Source of the DNA: UBA11865 sp963749825
Lineage (GTDB): Bacteria; Chloroflexota; Anaerolineae; Promineifilales; Promineifilaceae
Direction: 5' to 3'
NCBI GenBank assembly: GCA_963749825.1
Contig: CAVVOI010000013.1
Coordinates: 1 to 64,000, forward strand
Length of the DNA stretch: 64,000 nt
Both the position numbers and the translations under genes were made by a program. Shown here piece by piece: positions 6,453 to 16,272 of this stretch; the first letter of the stretch is position 1; each line of letters opens with the position of its first letter. The notes beneath the pieces are model-generated. The model searched no databases and was not told the DNA's origin. It worked only from the letters and a program-made list of their open reading frames with translations.

Positions 6453-9194
6453 ATGGTGGCCGATGTCATTTTGCAGACGAAGTTCTATATTCCTTCGCCG
6501 TCGGCTGGATACGTGCCCCGGCAGAGGCTTGTCGAGTGTCTGGAGCAAGGACTAAGCGGCAAACTAATCCTGATTTCGGCCCCGGCTGGTTTTGGCAAGA
6601 CGACGCTACTGGCCGAGTGGCTGGCCGGGAACAAGTTGCCGGCTACCTGGCTGTCTCTGGAAGAGGATGACAATGACATCGCCCGCTTCCTGGCCTATTT
6701 CGCGGCCTGCTTGGGAACATTGCGGGACGACCTGGGCAGGGAAACGATGGCCATGCTGCAATCGGGCCAGAGGCCAGATAACGATCGTGTCATGGCCGTC
6801 CTGGTGAACGAACTGGCGGGTCTGAAAGAGCCATTTGTCCTGGTGCTGGACGACACTCACTGCATCGACAACCCGCTGATACACCGGGCCATCGCCCTGT
6901 TAATAGAACACCAGCCGCCGGCCATGCACCTGGTCCTGGCCGGTCGGGCCGATCCAGGCTTTCCTGTCTCCCGGCTGCGAGCACAAGGCCAGCTGCTGGA
7001 AATCCGGGCCGGCGAACTGCGGTTCTCACTTGACGAGGCGGCGACATTCCTGCAGCGCGCCAGCGGCCGCTCCCTATCGGCCGAGAACATCCGAACACTG
7101 TGGGATAGAACCGAAGGCTGGCCGGCTGGCCTGCAGCTGGCAGCATTGTCGCTGCAGCGTCAGGAGGATGCAAAGGCGTTTATTGCCGGTTTGACCGGCG
7201 CCCAGGAGTATATCGCCGATTTCCTCCAGGATGAGGTTTTGGGCGGGCAACCACAGGCCCTTCAGGAGTTTCTCTTGCGCACGTCAATCCTCGACCAGCT
7301 CTGCGGTCCTTTGTGCGACGCTCTAACCGGCCGTGGTGATGGCCGCGAGACGCTGGAAGAGCTGGCTGAACGGAATCTCTTCTTGTTGCATCTGGACGAT
7401 GTGCGGCGCTGGTACCGTTATCATCGGCTTTTCGCCGATTTGCTGCGGCAGCGTCTGCGGCGTAGCCAGCCGGATCTGCTCCCGGAACTGCATCGCCGGG
7501 CCAGTAGATGGTTCGAGGAGCAGGGGCTACGGGAGCAAGCCATTGACCATGCGCTCGAGGCGGCCGATTTTGAGCAAGCCGCCCTGTTGTTGGAAGGGGC
7601 TGCCAATGAGACCCTCATGCGGAGCCAATTTGGCACGCTTACCGGGTGGTTGAAGCGGCTACCCGAAGAGGAGTTGCGGCGCCATCCTTCGCTGTCGGTG
7701 TATATGGCCTGGAGCCTGCTGCTCAACGGCCAGCCCCTGGACGTCATTCGTTCGTGGCTGCCCGAAGAAGACGGGGAATCGGAAGAGATACCACCCCAGG
7801 TGCTGCCCTTCTATGCCTATATCGGCCTGGTGAAGGGCCAGTACGGCCGCTCGGCACGGCTGGCACGGCAGGCCCTGGCGACATTGCCGCAAGAAGAGGG
7901 CTACCTGCGCGGCATGGCTACCTGGCTGCTGGCCGTCGCCGGCACGCAGCAAGCGGACCTGACTGGTGGGGCCCACTTGTTTGAAGAAATGGCCCGCAAG
8001 GCCAAAGCCAGCGGCAATGTGACGCTGCTGGTTCTGGCCCTGTGCAACCAGGGTGAGCTGCGGCACGTGGCCGGCCGCCTGCCGGAGGCGAAAGCCCTTT
8101 ATCAACAGGCGTTAAACCTGTCGACACTGCCTGACGAACAGTATCTACCTATCGCCGGCTTGGCGCTGAATGGCTTGGGTGAGATTGCATTGGCATGGAA
8201 CGATCTCCTAGCGGCCGAGAGGTATCTGACGCTGGGCCACCGCCTATCTCGCCAATGGTCTTTTCTGGCCGCCTTGGACAGCTATGCCAACCTGGCCTTA
8301 TTGCGCCAGACGCTGGGCGATGAGGTGGGTGCCAGACAGATCCTTGACGAAGCGATGGAGATCGCCCGGCGGTCCGATTTCACTGAGGTGGACGACTGGC
8401 TGGTGAAGTTAGTCCGGGCTCGCCTGGCCATTGCCCAGGGAAAGACGGCGCAAGCCTGGCACTGGGCACAGGAGACCGGCTTTGAGCGGTCCGGTGACTC
8501 TGACGACCCTGCGGCCGAAGAGGGCCAGAGCCTGGCCAGCCGCCAGCGGAAATATGAGCGGGTCGTCTTTGCCCGGCTACTACTGGCCAACAACGAGCCG
8601 GAACGGGCGCTGGCCCAGCTGGCGCTGGCCCTCCCCCTTCTGGAGCGTAGGGAGCGGATTCGAGCTGTCATTGAGGTGCAGGCCTTGACCGCCCTGGCGC
8701 TTCAGGCAATGGGCGAGGGCAGGGCTGCACTACGAGCCCTCAGCCAGGCGTTGCGCTTGGCCCAGCCGGGAGGCTTCCAGCGCCTTTTTCTGGACGAGGG
8801 CCGGCCAATGGCCCGCTTGCTGAGCAAGCTTCAAAGCCGGTTAGCGGAGTATGATAACAACGGCCAGCTCGAGCCGGCATACATCGGTCGGCTGCTGGCC
8901 GGTTTCGGGGCGCCACCGGCAACCAGGATTACGCCAGCAGTCCCAGACATCGTGGACGAGGCACCACTGATTCAACCGCTGACCGGCCGGGAGCTGGAGG
9001 TGCTGGCCCTGATCGACGCGGGCCTATCCAACCAGGAGATCGCCAACGAACTGATTATTTCCTTAAGCACTGTCAAGGTCCATATCCGTAACATCTACGG
9101 CAAGCTCGCGGTCAGGAATCGGGCAGGCGCCGTGAGCCTGGCCCACGAGCTAGGCCTCCTCGGCAATGGAAGAGCAGCGATCTCCGCTACTTGA
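6453..9194 (+). CDS. MalT-type LuxR-family transcriptional regulator
   Basis: A roughly 913-residue signal-transduction ATPase with a DNA-binding tail (large ATP-dependent LuxR regulators). It starts with the family signature LQTKFYIP, then Walker A (SAPAGFGKTTLLAEW), the SLEEDDND motif, an NB-ARC/STAND core and a long TPR-like helical region. The final 65 residues are a LuxR HTH (LTGRELEVLALIDAGLSN, then STVKVHIRNIYGKL). An ATG 15 bases further upstream is possible; I prefer 6453 because the family normally begins right there. No lesions are seen, unlike the LuxR remnants at 22.7, 28.7, 30.0 and 31.2 kb. It precedes a drug-modification/export-like operon that it may control; the ligand is unknown. 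Confidence 0.9.
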   Translation: MVADVILQTKFYIPSPSAGYVPRQRLVECLEQGLSGKLILISAPAGFGKTTLLAEWLAGNKLPATWLSLEEDDNDIARFLAYFAACLGTLRDDLGRETMAMLQSGQRPDNDRVMAVLVNELAGLKEPFVLVLDDTHCIDNPLIHRAIALLIEHQPPAMHLVLAGRADPGFPVSRLRAQGQLLEIRAGELRFSLDEAATFLQRASGRSLSAENIRTLWDRTEGWPAGLQLAALSLQRQEDAKAFIAGLTGAQEYIADFLQDEVLGGQPQALQEFLLRTSILDQLCGPLCDALTGRGDGRETLEELAERNLFLLHLDDVRRWYRYHRLFADLLRQRLRRSQPDLLPELHRRASRWFEEQGLREQAIDHALEAADFEQAALLLEGAANETLMRSQFGTLTGWLKRLPEEELRRHPSLSVYMAWSLLLNGQPLDVIRSWLPEEDGESEEIPPQVLPFYAYIGLVKGQYGRSARLARQALATLPQEEGYLRGMATWLLAVAGTQQADLTGGAHLFEEMARKAKASGNVTLLVLALCNQGELRHVAGRLPEAKALYQQALNLSTLPDEQYLPIAGLALNGLGEIALAWNDLLAAERYLTLGHRLSRQWSFLAALDSYANLALLRQTLGDEVGARQILDEAMEIARRSDFTEVDDWLVKLVRARLAIAQGKTAQAWHWAQETGFERSGDSDDPAAEEGQSLASRQRKYERVVFARLLLANNEPERALAQLALALPLLERRERIRAVIEVQALTALALQAMGEGRAALRALSQALRLAQPGGFQRLFLDEGRPMARLLSKLQSRLAEYDNNGQLEPAYIGRLLAGFGAPPATRITPAVPDIVDEAPLIQPLTGRELEVLALIDAGLSNQEIANELIISLSTVKVHIRNIYGKLAVRNRAGAVSLAHELGLLGNGRAAISAT

Positions 9195-9421
9195 TCGTAC
9201 GCCAGCAGTCGCAAATACCCCCTATCTACCACTTTAGGTCGATGCGCGGCCGCTTTTCTCCGTGCTATGGTATAGCCGTAGTCAGCTCAAAGGCAGGTAG
9301 GGCAGGACCATCCTAAGGCGAGCCCAAAGCCTCCACGAGCGTGATTGCGTGAAGCGCTCGGGGCAGACCTTAGCGTACCCGGGCACAAAACACGATTCCT
9401 GACTTTGGATGCGATGGCGCC

Positions 9422-9745
9422 ATGATGAACCCCGAAAGACCGGATTGTGAAGCGATCTATGCCATCCAGCTGGCCGGCAAGCTCTCGCCGGATTGGTCCG
9501 AATGGCTTAATGGGCTGGCGATCACTGTGATTGGCGAAGAGGAAGGCCAACCCAGAACGCTGTTGACCGGGCCAATCAAGGATCAGGCAGCGCTGCGCAG
9601 TTTGCTCGGCCGCATATGGAATCTGAACCTGACCATTCTTTTTGTACAAAGACTTGAGCCTGAGGCGATCCTGGTCCAGGAGCGCCAATGGCAAGGCAAT
9701 ATGTTGGGAGGAACCGATGGTGACTCAGACGCTGGAAACAAGTAA
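9422..9745 (+). CDS. small conserved protein of unknown function
   Basis: 107 residues with no signal peptide or membrane segment. The pattern (YAIQLAGKLSPDWSEWLNGL, then TLLTGPIKDQAALRSLLGRI, then a basic RLEP end) is one I associate with a small Chloroflexota protein found beside LuxR regulators and enzymes of various kinds; no biochemical role is known to me. Its last 29 bases overlap the start of the following phosphotransferase-like gene in another frame, which suggests translational coupling. The downstream part (MLGGTDGDSDAGNK) may be non-conserved tail sequence. Confidence 0.65.
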   Translation: MMNPERPDCEAIYAIQLAGKLSPDWSEWLNGLAITVIGEEEGQPRTLLTGPIKDQAALRSLLGRIWNLNLTILFVQRLEPEAILVQERQWQGNMLGGTDGDSDAGNK

Positions 9746-12380
9746 ACTTGAACTTATGGCCGAGGAACTCATCCTGGCGCTAGATGATTCCCGGGCCACT
9801 CTGATGGCTGCCGGCGGTAAAGGCGCCTCTTTGGCCCGGTTGGCCGCTGCCGGCCTGCCGGTGCCCGGGGGATTCCACGTCACAACGGCCGCCTACCGTT
9901 TGTTTGTGGTCCGCAACGGGCTTCAGGAGCGGATAATGCGCGCGCTCGCGACGGTCGACGTGGACCAACCGGCCAGCCTGAAGGCGACCTCAGTCTATAT
10001 TACGGAGCTGATGAACCAGGCCCAGCTACCCGATGATATCGCCTACCAGATCGCGCAGGCCTACGAGGAGTTGCCGGGCATCAACCCGGCCGTGGCCGTC
10101 CGCTCCTCGGCAACGGCCGAAGATCTGCCTGAGCTGTCCTTTGCCGGCCAGCAGGAAACGTATCTGAATGTCCAGGGCATTCCGGCTCTGTTGGAGATGG
10201 TGCAGCAATGTTGGGCTTCCCTGTGGGCCGACCGGGCCATCGCCTACCGTTCTCGCCACGGCGTTGACTCCGAGGGATTGAGCCTTGCCGTGGTGGTCCA
10301 GCTCATGGTCCCGGCCGAAGCGGCCGGTATCCTCTTCACTGCCAATCCGTTGAACGGCCGGCATGACCAGATGCTCATTAACGCCGCCTGGGGATTGGGT
10401 GAAGCCATCGTTGGCGGTCAGGTGACGCCAGACATGCTGACGGTTGACAAGGCCCTTGGCCGGGTCCTGGAGCGACAGGTGGCCGACAAGCGGGTTATGA
10501 CGGTAGGGCTCAACGGCGGCATTGAGACCCGGCCTGTTCCCGAAGCGATGCGTCGCTCCCCGGTGCTGGATGACGACCAGGTGGCCGAGCTTGCCCGGAT
10601 GGGCCGCAAGATCGAGGTGCTGTACGAGTGCCCAGTTGATGTCGAATGGACGCTAGCTGGTGGCCAATTGGCGATCGTCCAGGCCCGGCCGATCACCGCT
10701 CTGCCTGAGCCAGAGGCCCCGCCCCCGGATGAGTGGCTGCTGCCCCAGCCCAAGGGCCAATACATGCGGACCAGCATCATCGATCTGATGCCAAGTCCGC
10801 TGAGCCCATTATTCGGCACCATGGGCCTGGCTGCCCTCAACCAGGGCATGATCCGGCTGACGGCCAAGATCGCCCGCGCTGACACGCCCTGGCCTTCGGA
10901 CACGCTGCAGACCATAAATGATTTCTGCTACATGAAGCTACACTTTACCCGGGGTCAGTGGATGTGGATTCTATTCCGCATGAGCCCTGGATTCGTTCGC
11001 CTTGTTCGCGAGGGCATGTCGTGGTGGCAAGATGAGGCCCGGCCAGTCTACGTAGCGGCCATCGGCCGCTGGCAAGACAAGAATCTGGACGACCTGTCGC
11101 CAACGGAACTTCTTGCCGCCTCGGATGAGATCCTGGCGGCCGCCGCTGACCATCTCGGTTCGCTGATGGCCGGTACAATGGGTATCTCCGCCGGCAGCGA
11201 GGGGCTATTCACCAAGATCTACGACAAGCTGGTCAAACGCTCCGAAGATCCCTGGGCCCCGGCATTCCTGATGGGCTACGATAGCACCCCTATCCAGGCG
11301 GAGAAGTCACTGTTTGACCTTGCTTCCTGGGCGCAGGAGCGGGCCAACCTGGCCGACTACTTGTTGGGTACGTCCTCGGACAGGTTGGCAGAGGCGCTGC
11401 AACAAGGCCAGCCTCCGGACGGCATTGATCCGGAGACCTGGTCGGAGTGGCGGCGTAGATTCCAGGATTATCTGGACAAGTTCGGCCATATCATCTTTGA
11501 CCTAGACTTTGCCAAGCCTTTGCCCCTGGACGATCCGGCGCCGATGCTGGAGACGAGTAAGATGTATTTGCGCGGCAAGGGCGCCGATCCCCACCAGCGG
11601 CAACGTCATCTGGCACACCAGCGCGAAGCGGCGACGGAAGAGGCCCTGGGCCGCCTGCGCGGGTTGCGCAAATGGCTATTCCGAAAATCGTTGTCCTTTG
11701 CCCAATCACGTGCTCAGGTGCGAGAGGACGGTCTGGCTGACATTGGGCTAGGCTACCCCTTGCTACGCAGCCTGTTGCGCGAGCTGGGCCAGCGCTTGGT
11801 TCAGATCGGTGTCCTGGCCGAGCCCGACGACATCTTCTGGCTGCAGGATGCTGAAGTGCGCGAAGCGGCCGTCGATCTGGAACGCGGCCAGCTACCGGAG
11901 GCCATGTTCGACAGGGTCAACCAGCGCAAGGCGCTGTGGCGGGCCGAGAAGCGGGTGACGCCACCGCCCAAGTTGCCCATGGACGCCAAGTACCTTGGTA
12001 TGAGCGGCGATGCCTTTCTGCCAACCCATGAGGTCGACGACAGCGGCCATACCTTGAAAGGTGTGGGGGCTAGCCCTGGTCGAGTGACAGCTGCGGCCTG
12101 TGTGCTGCACGGACCAGAGGATTTCGAGACCATGCGACCGGGTGAGGTTCTGGTTGCCGGCATCACGACGCCGGCCTGGACGCCCCTCTTCGCCATGGCT
12201 TCGGCCGTGGTGACCGATGTCGGCGGCCCCTTGAGCCATGGTTCTATCGTCGCCCGCGAATACGGCATCCCGGCAGTGCTTGGGACCGGCGCTGCCACGC
12301 AGCGCATTGCTCAAGGTGACCTCATCACGGTTGACGGTGATGCCGGCCTGGTCCATCTGCCTGAAAGCGTGGAAGCCTGA
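9717..12380 (+). CDS. rifampicin phosphotransferase-like / PEP synthase-like enzyme
   Basis: An 887-residue enzyme with the order ATP-grasp domain (PPDK_N: GGKGASLARLAAAGLPVP, VRSSATAEDLPELSFAGQQ), a long middle substrate-binding region, and a phospho-histidine domain at the extreme C-terminus with catalytic His841 in GGPLSHGS. PEP synthase carries a further PEP-binding barrel after the His domain; here it is missing. That order and the length (about 870-890) match rifampicin phosphotransferase, which transfers a phosphate from ATP through the His to a bound drug. The start at 9717 follows GGGAGG. The true substrate may differ from rifamycin. An MFS exporter gene follows. Confidence 0.8.
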   Translation: MVTQTLETSKLELMAEELILALDDSRATLMAAGGKGASLARLAAAGLPVPGGFHVTTAAYRLFVVRNGLQERIMRALATVDVDQPASLKATSVYITELMNQAQLPDDIAYQIAQAYEELPGINPAVAVRSSATAEDLPELSFAGQQETYLNVQGIPALLEMVQQCWASLWADRAIAYRSRHGVDSEGLSLAVVVQLMVPAEAAGILFTANPLNGRHDQMLINAAWGLGEAIVGGQVTPDMLTVDKALGRVLERQVADKRVMTVGLNGGIETRPVPEAMRRSPVLDDDQVAELARMGRKIEVLYECPVDVEWTLAGGQLAIVQARPITALPEPEAPPPDEWLLPQPKGQYMRTSIIDLMPSPLSPLFGTMGLAALNQGMIRLTAKIARADTPWPSDTLQTINDFCYMKLHFTRGQWMWILFRMSPGFVRLVREGMSWWQDEARPVYVAAIGRWQDKNLDDLSPTELLAASDEILAAAADHLGSLMAGTMGISAGSEGLFTKIYDKLVKRSEDPWAPAFLMGYDSTPIQAEKSLFDLASWAQERANLADYLLGTSSDRLAEALQQGQPPDGIDPETWSEWRRRFQDYLDKFGHIIFDLDFAKPLPLDDPAPMLETSKMYLRGKGADPHQRQRHLAHQREAATEEALGRLRGLRKWLFRKSLSFAQSRAQVREDGLADIGLGYPLLRSLLRELGQRLVQIGVLAEPDDIFWLQDAEVREAAVDLERGQLPEAMFDRVNQRKALWRAEKRVTPPPKLPMDAKYLGMSGDAFLPTHEVDDSGHTLKGVGASPGRVTAAACVLHGPEDFETMRPGEVLVAGITTPAWTPLFAMASAVVTDVGGPLSHGSIVAREYGIPAVLGTGAATQRIAQGDLITVDGDAGLVHLPESVEA

Positions 12381-12386
12381 GCCCAA

Positions 12387-12421
12387 TTGGGGCGGGCAAC
12401 CCCCCGGGTGACTCGCCCCAA
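12387..12421 (+). other. hairpin between phosphotransferase-like and MFS genes
   Basis: TTGGGGCG (12387-12394) pairs with CGCCCCAA (12414-12421) around a 19-base loop. There is no T-tract, so it is more likely a processing or partial-attenuation hairpin within an operon than a terminator. Confidence 0.35.
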
Positions 12422-12472
12422 AAGCATCCCTTGCCCAGGCTCGTCCCACCGCTTGCGAAGAGGGTGGCTGTC

Positions 12473-13783
12473 ATGTTCCGTCTTAAAAGCAACAGAAGTA
12501 ATATAGTAATCCTGGCATTCACCTTGGTGGTGGTGATGCTGGGATATGGAATGGTCATCCCGATCATCCCGTTTTACGTCGAAGAGATGGGCGCTGGCGG
12601 GACAGAGCTGGGCCTGCTAGTCGCCTCCTATGCGTTAATGCGGTTGATCTTCGGCCCTATGTGGGGCAGCCTGTCGGACCGGCTCGGCCGCAAGCCGGTG
12701 CTGATGATTGGCGTCTTTGGCTACGCCGTGACCATGTTCTTCTTTGGCCTGGCAACCCAACTGTGGATGCTCTTTGTGGCCCGGATCATTTCCGGCTTGC
12801 TCTCCTCGGCCACATCGCCAACAACCCTGGCCTATATCGGAGACAGTACATCGGACGAAGAGCGGGCTGGGGGAATGGGCATCTTGGGCGCGGCCGTTGG
12901 TCTGGGCACAATCCTGGGGCCTGGCCTGGGCGGTTGGCTGTCCGGCGACTCGCTGGCCCGGCCGTTCTTCCTCGCTGCGGCCCTCTCGCTGGTCGCGGCT
13001 ATCCTCATCTATCTGTTGCTGCCGGAATCGTTGCCGGCCGAGAAGCGTCGACCGCTCAACCTGTCGCTTTCGGGTTTCTCCCTTCGTGAGGCAGGAGTGT
13101 CAAAGCTGCCAGCGAAAGAGTTACGAGCAGTCTTGACCAGCCCCATCGGCGGGTTGCTCTTGCTGGCCTTCCTGGTCACCGGTGGCGTGACGACCTTCTA
13201 CGGCATCTTTGGCCTGTATGTTCTGGAGCGCTTCGGCTACGGGCCGGCCGAGGTCGGAACCACGCTGATGGTGATGGGCCTGGTCTCGGCCGTGGCCCAG
13301 GGTGCCTTGTGTGGGCCGTTAACTCGCCGTTGGGGCGAGTTATGGGTTATCCGGGCCGGTCTCGGCTTGGGAGCGGCCAGCTTCTTGCTGATCATGCTGG
13401 CCGATAGTTTCTCCTGGCTTTTAATAACCACCAGCTCCTTCTTCCTGGTGACCTCTTTGCTGATGCCGGTGTTGACGGCCTTGACGTCCAGGTGGACCAC
13501 CATGGAACAGGGGCTAACCATGGGCTTGAGCAATTCAGCCATGAGCCTGGGGCGCATCGCCGGCCCACTGTGGGGTGGCTTCACCTTCGACCTGAACATC
13601 CACTATCCATTCTGGGGCGGTGCGGCAATGCTGCTGGCGGGTTTTTTGGCCAGCCTGGTTCGGCTAGACGGAGAACGAATTCCGGAGAGCGATGCCACGC
13701 TCAAGGTCGCCGAGGGAGATAGTCTTGGGTCCATCGACGATAAGGTGAACCCCATGGTCAAGACCACAGATCGACAACAGTAA
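12473..13783 (+). CDS. MFS transporter, drug:H+ antiporter type
   Basis: A 436-residue integral membrane protein with about 12 hydrophobic segments. It has the MFS loop 2-3 motif (GSLSDRLGRKPV), an antiporter-like motif C region (GAAVGLGTILGPGLGGWL), and a soluble central loop. This is the TetA/DHA1 pattern of exporters. The start at 12473 has AGAGGGTGG just upstream; an in-frame ATG at 12431 would add a non-hydrophobic extension without a good ribosome site. It follows the phosphotransferase-like gene by about 90 bases and is probably in the same operon, so export of the modified or parent compound is plausible. It converges on the radical SAM gene with 11 bases between. Confidence 0.85.
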   Translation: MFRLKSNRSNIVILAFTLVVVMLGYGMVIPIIPFYVEEMGAGGTELGLLVASYALMRLIFGPMWGSLSDRLGRKPVLMIGVFGYAVTMFFFGLATQLWMLFVARIISGLLSSATSPTTLAYIGDSTSDEERAGGMGILGAAVGLGTILGPGLGGWLSGDSLARPFFLAAALSLVAAILIYLLLPESLPAEKRRPLNLSLSGFSLREAGVSKLPAKELRAVLTSPIGGLLLLAFLVTGGVTTFYGIFGLYVLERFGYGPAEVGTTLMVMGLVSAVAQGALCGPLTRRWGELWVIRAGLGLGAASFLLIMLADSFSWLLITTSSFFLVTSLLMPVLTALTSRWTTMEQGLTMGLSNSAMSLGRIAGPLWGGFTFDLNIHYPFWGGAAMLLAGFLASLVRLDGERIPESDATLKVAEGDSLGSIDDKVNPMVKTTDRQQ

Positions 13784-13794
13784 AAGGGCCGTCT

Positions 13795-14814
13795 TCAAAT
13801 CCTGTGACGCATGGCCCGCAGGCGGCGGAGACGTCTTGGATGGACGGCGTTGCTGGACTCCGCTTCCGGAAAGTGCGCTTCGGCAGCAAGCCAGAATTGG
13901 GTACCTTGCCGTTCCACAATTTGGAAGCGGCCACTGGCAAGCAAATCGGCCATAATCTGGCCAGCGTCGCCAATGGACCAGCCGGCGATCGTTCGTTCCA
14001 CTTCTTGTTGGCTCATTGGGTGCCGGCTCACAATGCTCACGACGGCATCATCAATGGCCTCGTCCTCGTTAATGAAGAAGCCGGCGTTACCCGAGCTGAT
14101 TGATTTCGAGAAGTGATCGAGCCTTGCGGCCGCGTAAAGCAGGCTCTCTCTGTCAGGCGGCCTTACCCAGGTCTCTGCTGGCGGCCGCGTGGGGACGGTT
14201 ATGAAGATCCGATCAGGTTGAATGCGATCCAACAAGGCGGCAACGGCGTCTATTGCTTCCATGCTATCGTTGATGCCCTTAACCAGCATCACCTCTGGCC
14301 ACAAATTACCGCTGTATTCCCCGCGAAATTGGACCAGAGCACTGACAAAGTCGTCGTACGCCAGGCGCGCAGAGGGCCGGTGCAGCCGCCAGTATACCTC
14401 CCATGATCCGGCCGATACAGTGGGCATGACCGCGTCGGCGCCCCGCAGGGCCTGCCTAACATCAGGGTCCGAAAGCAGAGACCCGTTGGTACACACAGCC
14501 ACTGGCAAGTGGCTCATGGCCTTCAATCCATCGATGAGCTCGCCCAGGTCCAGGTAGAGGGTTGGCTCGCCAGAGCCGACCAGGGTCAGCCAATCACAAC
14601 CATTTGACCCCAGCGCGTGAAGAGTTTCTTCCACTTGGGTCAATATCTGTGATACGGGGACAAAGGTTTTTCTCTCATTGCTCATGGGAACGCTGCGGCC
14701 AAGCTGACAGTACACGCAGTTCCAATTACAAGTTTTGAGGGGAACAGGGTCAATTCCAAGAGAGCGCCCAAGACGCCTAGAGGGAACGGGACCAAATACG
14801 TGCTTCATCAACAT
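13795..14814 (-). CDS. radical SAM protein (COG0731-like) with winged-helix C-terminus
   Basis: A 339-residue radical SAM enzyme. The cluster motif CNWNCVYC supplies Cys29, Cys33 and Cys36, the canonical CxxxCxxC. The GSGEPTLY motif binds SAM. The N-terminal FGPVPSRRLGRSLGIDP is the hallmark of the COG0731 group, related to wyosine-type Fe-S oxidoreductases. After about residue 260 a winged-helix-like segment (PMSQQEVERTIAGWSIGDAG) follows. The reaction is unknown; this group includes many uncharacterised members. Transcribed toward the MFS gene, so it is not in that operon. Confidence 0.85.
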   Translation of the reverse strand: MLMKHVFGPVPSRRLGRSLGIDPVPLKTCNWNCVYCQLGRSVPMSNERKTFVPVSQILTQVEETLHALGSNGCDWLTLVGSGEPTLYLDLGELIDGLKAMSHLPVAVCTNGSLLSDPDVRQALRGADAVMPTVSAGSWEVYWRLHRPSARLAYDDFVSALVQFRGEYSGNLWPEVMLVKGINDSMEAIDAVAALLDRIQPDRIFITVPTRPPAETWVRPPDRESLLYAAARLDHFSKSISSGNAGFFINEDEAIDDAVVSIVSRHPMSQQEVERTIAGWSIGDAGQIMADLLASGRFQIVERQGTQFWLAAEAHFPEAESSNAVHPRRLRRLRAMRHRI

Positions 14815-15232
14815 TCCTGACCTGCCCAGAAGAGCGGGCTATGCGATCACGGTCTAGCAGACAGTTGGGCAGAACAATCCCGGCCAGTTCCTGATCCGTC
14901 GGGTATGGCTTTTGGCTTCGCGCTGCGGTCAATAACGTCAAGATTACCCTACCGCTTCAGATGATAACTCGCGTGGACAGCAAATGACAAGGTGTTCTGA
15001 TAGTACCGTTTTTCTATTCATCAGCAAGCACACGCTCGCCTTGAAAGAACGCCCATGCGTCACACTCACTGCCATCGCCGAAGCTGCAAATACCATACTG
15101 ACCGCCAGCCTCATGCTCGCGTATCTCACTCCTAGCTAGGGTTGGACCCGCTCAACTTTTAGCCTATCTCGAAACCGCCTCCGGAAATCGAAGTTCGCTT
15201 GTTGATCGTCTAGATAGGTTCATAAGCTGCGA
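14815..15232. other. gene-free stretch
   Basis: About 420 bases between the radical SAM start and RNA copy 4. Short frames exist on both strands but none has a recognisable domain or ribosome site. I see nothing else here. Confidence 0.5.
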
Positions 15233-15260
15233 TTGACATCTGGATCGGTGGCAGTAGAAT
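15233..15260 (+). promoter_or_regulatory. promoter of structured RNA copy 4
   Basis: TTGACA at 15233-15238, 16 bases, TAGAAT at 15255-15260. Confidence 0.75.
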
Positions 15261-15266
15261 AGCTCA

Positions 15267-15475
15267 ATTTAACCATGAGAGGCTGTTTTACAATAGCATT
15301 TCAGATCAGACCCTACGGTTCCTTTCAAAACCGCTAATTGTTGAAGGAATCTACCACGAGTAGAATGACATCATAGATGCGATCCCCGTCAACGGGGTTC
15401 ACATCCGTGAAGTCACAGGTTCGAGTCCTGTCGTGCCCTTTATTTTTTGCCCTGGTCTGGTGACCAGGGTTTTTT
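15267..15475 (+). ncRNA. multi-copy structured RNA with tRNA-Val-like 3' domain, copy 4
   Basis: Keeps the conserved blocks (GAGGCTGTTTTACAATAGC, TTCTACC-like hairpin, anticodon loop TTCACAT, T-arm ACAGG/CCTGT) and a strong terminator. The second hairpin uses changed arms (TTTCAA region with TTGAAGG), replacing the TTAACA/TGTTAA pairing of other copies. The 3' acceptor strand is CGTGCCC but the 5' strand does not match it. A perfect local hairpin CCCCG-TCAA-CGGGG fills the place of the D-arm. Confidence 0.65.
15449..15475 (+). terminator. intrinsic terminator of RNA copy 4
   Basis: CCCTGGTC (15450-15457) pairs with GACCAGGG (15462-15469) around a 4-base loop, followed by six T at 15470-15475. 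The stem sequence resembles that after copies 1, 5 and 6. Confidence 0.88.
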
Positions 15476-15621
15476 CTTGTCAGAAATCAAGTCGATGAAA
15501 GTCGTGGACCTCACGGTTCCCCAAGATATCTGTTCGAATTAAGTTAGCGCCCAACCACGATCGACAATGATTTGGACTCCGTGTACCGTAAGTTAAATCC
15601 AGGTAAGGCGGCGTATGGTGT

Positions 15622-16056
15622 TTAGCCTTCAATAAATTCCTTGAAACTCTGAAGATCGGCTGTCATTCGTTTATCCATCTGTCTGCGAATAAATGGAGCC
15701 ATCAATCTTGCCAAGAACCCAGACATATTTGCATCAAACCGCAGCATAACTTTGGTGCCACCTTCAACTTCTTCACAGGTTTGGTGAGATTCGCCATTGC
15801 CAACACCTGTGTACCTCAGCACCTGTTGATAAGGTGGTTCAAACTCAATTACCTCTTGTTGTTGAACAGCGTCACGGCCCATGAACCGTGAAACAGTTTT
15901 GTAGGTTGAACCTGCGCCGAGAGGCGGCGAGTAATCCCGTAGTTCGTGGGGTTGTGCGAACCACTTTAATTGCATTTCAGGATCAGTGAATCCCGCGAAA
16001 GCTACTTCAATAGGGGCGTTGACAACAATTGATTTGGACCCAGTGATTTGACCCAT
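15622..16056 (-). CDS. SRPBCC-fold protein (polyketide cyclase/CoxG-like)
   Basis: A 144-residue small cytoplasmic protein of the START/SRPBCC superfamily, which binds hydrophobic ligands in a helix-grip cavity. The pattern is SIVVNAPIEVAFAGFTDPE at the start (strand, then the VAF-x-x-FTD element), a central VIEFEPPYQQVLRY strand, and a long C-terminal helix (LMAPFIRRQMDKRMTADLQS). Length is typical. It is the only gene between RNA copies 4 and 5. The ligand is unknown. Its start follows an AAGGAGAAG stretch on the minus strand. Confidence 0.8.
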   Translation of the reverse strand: MGQITGSKSIVVNAPIEVAFAGFTDPEMQLKWFAQPHELRDYSPPLGAGSTYKTVSRFMGRDAVQQQEVIEFEPPYQQVLRYTGVGNGESHQTCEEVEGGTKVMLRFDANMSGFLARLMAPFIRRQMDKRMTADLQSFKEFIEG

Positions 16057-16238
16057 TTATCTTCTCCTTCTTCTATTCCTTGGGGCTTTTGAGATGCTTT
16101 CAATATACTCTCCATTCTCTAGAAGCGCTACTTAACGTCGATTCCGATGATATACCGCTGTCTGAGGATTGAGCAGATAGCAAAGTGGGGGACACCGGTC
16201 AATAGATGATATGTTATCGTTCTCCAGTTGTTCGTACA

Positions 16239-16266
16239 TTGACTAACCCTCATGCGGCTGTAGAAT
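16239..16266 (+). promoter_or_regulatory. promoter of structured RNA copy 5
   Basis: TTGACT at 16239-16244, 16 bases, TAGAAT at 16261-16266. Confidence 0.7.
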
Positions 16267-16272
16267 ATCGTA

